From the NCBI GenBank assembly GCA_022482495.1, contig JAKVPA010000001.1, positions 124,001-188,000 of the forward strand: a stretch of DNA of 64,000 bases, given 5' to 3'. Shown one piece after another: positions 61,486-64,000 of the stretch. The DNA is from Sphaerochaeta sp. GTDB lineage: Bacteria; Spirochaetota; Spirochaetia; Sphaerochaetales; Sphaerochaetaceae. The translations under genes were made by a program, and so were the position numbers. Numbering within the stretch: the stretch's first letter is position 1; the number at the start of each line of letters is the position of its first letter. The notes beneath the pieces were generated by a model. The model saw only the letters and a program-made list of their open reading frames with translations. It was not told the DNA's origin and made no database searches.

Positions 61486-63000
61486 TTACTTTCCCTGGAG
61501 CGTCGAGGAGGAATCCTTCAGAAGCACGTCATGGGCGCCGCCTTCCACGATACTGGTCTCGCTGACCAACGTCAGGCGTGCGTTCTTCTGCAGGTCCTTG
61601 ATGGTCATGCAACCACAGTTGCACATCGTTGATTTCACTTTGGAGAGCGTCACCTGGACGTTGTCCTTCAAGGCCCCGGCGTACGGGACATAGGAATCGA
61701 CGCCTTCGACGAAACTCAGCTTTCCACCCTTTCCGCCCAAATCGTACCGCTGCCAGTTGCGGGCCCGTGCCGAACCTTCGCCCCAGTATTCCTTCATGTA
61801 ACTGCCGCCGACCATCAGCTTTTCCGTCGGGCTTTCGTCAAAGCGGGCGAAGTACCGGCCCAGCATGACAAAGTCGGCGCCCATCGCCAAGGCAAGGGTG
61901 ATGTGGTAATCCAGCACGATGCCGCCATCCGAGCAGATCGGAACATAGATGCCTGTCTTTTTGCAGTATTCGTCCCGCGCCCTGGCCACTTCGATCACCG
62001 CCGTGGCCTGCCCTCTCCCGATGCCTTTCGTCTCACGGGTGATGCAGATGGAGCCGCCCCCGATGCCAACCTTGACGAAATCAGCCCCTGCGTCGGCAAG
62101 AAAACGGAACCCTTCGGCGTCAACGACGTTGCCCGCCCCTACTTTCACCGAATCCCCGTAATGAGCGCGGATCCACTGCAACGTGTCCGCCTGCCACTGG
62201 GAATAACCCTCGGAGGAATCGATGCACAGGCAGTCCGCCCCCGCTTCGACCAGAGCCGGGACACGCTCTGCGTAATCCCTGCTGTTGATGGCCGCTCCTA
62301 CCAGGTACCGTTTGTGCTGGTCCAGCAACTCCTCAGGGTTCTCCTTGTGGCTGTCATAGTCCTTGCGGAACACGAAGTATTTCAGATGGTTCTGTTCGTC
62401 GACGATCGGCAGGCTGTTCAGCTTGTGATCCCACAGGATGTCGTTCGCCTCACTGAGCGTGATGGGATCCTTGGCGTAGACCAGCTTTTCGAACGGCGTC
62501 ATGAACGTGGACACTTTGGTCTCCTCGCTCATCCGGCTGGGACGCCAGTCCCTGCTGGTAACCACCCCGAGAAGCCGTCCGTTGGGGCTTCCATCCTCCG
62601 TTACGGCGATGGTGGAGTGCCCGTACCGTTCCTTCAGCGCGATGATGTCCTTCAGGCTCTGGTCCGGCCGAATGTTGGAATCCGACGGCACAAACCCCGC
62701 CTTGAATCCCTTCACCCTGGCCACCATGGCCGCTTCGTCGGCGACACTCTGCGAACAGTAAATGAAGGAGAGACCTCCTTCCCGAGCCAAAGCCTCGGCC
62801 ATCCGCTCTCCGCTGACGCTCTGCATGCATGCCGAGACCATCGGAATGGACAGCGTGATGGGAGATGTGCCGCCCGCCGGATACTTGACCAGCGGGGTTT
62901 TCAGCGAAACGTTGGCAGGCACGCAATCGCGCCCGGTATACCCGGGGATCAACAGATACTCGCCGAACGTATGGGAAGGTTCATCAAAAAAGAAGGCCAT
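61486..63000 (-). CDS. guaB: IMP dehydrogenase, variant catalytic loop
   Basis: 504 aa. It oxidises IMP to XMP with NAD for GMP synthesis. A TIM barrel is split by two CBS domains (residues about 100-225, [20 protein letters not shown] and [18 protein letters not shown]). The substrate loop reads [20 protein letters not shown] with the catalytic Cys, unlike the common GIGPGSICTTR. A second departure is a Cys-rich stretch near the C-terminus ([14 protein letters not shown]). ATG 63000 follows AAGGAG. GMP reductase is possible, but CBS domains argue for IMPDH. Confidence 0.85.
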   Translation of the reverse strand: MAFFFDEPSHTFGEYLLIPGYTGRDCVPANVSLKTPLVKYPAGGTSPITLSIPMVSACMQSVSGERMAEALAREGGLSFIYCSQSVADEAAMVARVKGFKAGFVPSDSNIRPDQSLKDIIALKERYGHSTIAVTEDGSPNGRLLGVVTSRDWRPSRMSEETKVSTFMTPFEKLVYAKDPITLSEANDILWDHKLNSLPIVDEQNHLKYFVFRKDYDSHKENPEELLDQHKRYLVGAAINSRDYAERVPALVEAGADCLCIDSSEGYSQWQADTLQWIRAHYGDSVKVGAGNVVDAEGFRFLADAGADFVKVGIGGGSICITRETKGIGRGQATAVIEVARARDEYCKKTGIYVPICSDGGIVLDYHITLALAMGADFVMLGRYFARFDESPTEKLMVGGSYMKEYWGEGSARARNWQRYDLGGKGGKLSFVEGVDSYVPYAGALKDNVQVTLSKVKSTMCNCGCMTIKDLQKNARLTLVSETSIVEGGAHDVLLKDSSSTLQGK

Positions 63001-63058
63001 AAACGACTCCTTAGGGGAATGGTATATGGCACGTTATTTTTACATCTTTGCAGGGAAG

Positions 63059-64000
63059 TTACAAGCGGGAGGAAAGGTGCAGCATCAGATTTTCCTTCGG
63101 CTTCAGATCCACTTCGATCCACTCACCGTGGAACGACACCTTGTCCGTCTCACGCGCCGTCTGCATGCCCAGCACGTAATTGTCCATGCGAATCCGGCAC
63201 CGCTCCTGCGAACGGTTCAAAACGGCGACGAGCGCAACCTTCCCGTCGTATCGGGCGAAAGCCACCTGCTCGGGACCGACGGCGATGAACCGCCAGGCGC
63301 CGAACGCAAGCAGATCACGGTACTCGGCCCGGTCGCGGGCGAGTTCCCGGTACAACGCGACGTACCGCTCATCCCACTTTGAGGCATCCCACTGCATGGG
63401 ATAGCGGCAATCCTCGATGGAACCGTACGGGCCTTCCAGCCCCACCTCGTCCCCGTAGTAGGTGCATGGCATGCCTGGCAGCAGGTACTGCAGCATGACG
63501 CATCCGGCGAATACGGAAAAGTCCTGTTTTCCTTTCCAGGAAAGTCTGGGGATGTCGTGGGTGTCGATCACATTGAACTGCAAAAAGCGCATCTGGCTGG
63601 GTACGGACAGCATGGCGTCGGTGATGGCGTCGGCCAGATCCCGTCCGCTGTACGGACGCGTAGGGTTGGGATCCGCGCCCCACCCACCGGAAAGATACTT
63701 GTCCGTCTCACCCATCCAGGAACGCAGCGGACGGCTGCAACCCAGATAGTTCATCGTGGCATCCCATTCGTCCCCATGGAGGTGGGAGGAGGAATCAAGC
63801 CAGTCCTCCCCGACCAGATACGCCTTGGGATTGACGGCTTTCACGCTTTCATGCACTTCTCTCCATACCTCGTGGCAGTAGTCGTCCGTGCGGGTGCGCC
63901 CCACTTCAGCCGCCACGTCCAGACGCCAGCCGTCCTGGGAGAATGGAGGCTTGAGGAAGCTCTTCAGGACGCTGTCCTCGCCTCTCCAGATGATGTCCCT
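63059..64000 (-). CDS. GH13 alpha-amylase family enzyme (5' end outside window)
   Basis: C-terminal 313 residues of a glycoside hydrolase family 13 protein. Catalytic nucleophile in GWRLDVAAEVG, acid/base Glu in YLVGEDWLD, third carboxylate in VIDTHDIPRLSW; then PGMPCTYYGDEVGLEGPYGS and a small C-terminal beta domain. The frame stays open to the edge, so the start is not visible. It is likely a cytoplasmic oligo-glucan hydrolase (neopullulanase/cyclomaltodextrinase-like), as judged from MPCTYYGDEVGLEG. guaB follows 58 bases downstream. Confidence 0.92.
   Translation of the reverse strand, partial: RDIIWRGEDSVLKSFLKPPFSQDGWRLDVAAEVGRTRTDDYCHEVWREVHESVKAVNPKAYLVGEDWLDSSSHLHGDEWDATMNYLGCSRPLRSWMGETDKYLSGGWGADPNPTRPYSGRDLADAITDAMLSVPSQMRFLQFNVIDTHDIPRLSWKGKQDFSVFAGCVMLQYLLPGMPCTYYGDEVGLEGPYGSIEDCRYPMQWDASKWDERYVALYRELARDRAEYRDLLAFGAWRFIAVGPEQVAFARYDGKVALVAVLNRSQERCRIRMDNYVLGMQTARETDKVSFHGEWIEVDLKPKENLMLHLSSRL

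Noticed and set aside
1-64000. CRISPR array, prophage, transposase or insertion sequence
   Set aside because: No regularly spaced repeats, integrase, transposase or phage structural genes were seen on either strand.

Overview
The window looks like a chromosome segment of a free-living or gut spirochaete, most likely a Sphaerochaetaceae member, with moderately high GC. The evidence is an archaeal/V-type ATPase operon in the spirochaete order E, DUF2764, A, B, D, I, K, an LptD-like protein of the treponemal TP0515 type, and substrate-binding proteins with spirochaete-style signal peptides. Genes are tightly packed, with many ATGA start/stop overlaps and several convergent 3' overlaps. The species assignment is inference.

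Layout. 1-5059 (minus): oligopeptide ABC transporter oppABCDF, cut at the left edge. 5232-10143: an M18 aminopeptidase and a nucleotide salvage group (psuG, psuK, a UshA-like 5'-nucleotidase). 10294-13655: tmRNA, a Sir2 deacylase, miaB and folD. 13775-15602: an AT-rich outer-membrane protein plus lipoprotein pair. 15630-19499: ybaK and an hpt, map, nusB, ppiC, flavodoxin operon. 19565-21863: secG, tpiA, pgk. 21960-33509: a seven-gene operon ispG, uvrA, lptD-like, phoH, pgpH-like HD hydrolase, ybeY, corC. 33628-40823: the V-ATPase operon.

41167-49742 is accessory. It holds a glycosyltransferase-like protein, a ROK regulator and a sugar-type ABC transporter with no ATPase and no glycosidase, read from a strong promoter carrying a perfect inverted repeat. 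Next to it is a threonine-to-glycine module (tdh, kbl) divergent from an XRE-cupin regulator, with tandem operator-like repeats between them. 49809-60438 holds udp, an EamA transporter, mutS2, rsgA, a pentapeptide protein, an unusual MBL-fold protein, rluD, yggS and membrane proteins. 60453-60693 is the most interesting stretch: one strong promoter reads a tRNA-Val(UAC) gene, a yybP-ykoY (Mn2+) riboswitch candidate that begins three bases after the tRNA, its terminator, and an SLC13/ArsB-like transporter. 60908-64000: a TetR regulator, a variant IMP dehydrogenase and a partial GH13 enzyme.

Two cautions. At least eleven one-base frame breaks, mostly in short homopolymers and including two in the V-ATPase A subunit, point to uncorrected sequencing errors, so the affected genes are given as single CDSs. 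Several genes with no Shine-Dalgarno sequence have a -10-like hexamer 6-7 bases before the ATG, which suggests leaderless transcripts.
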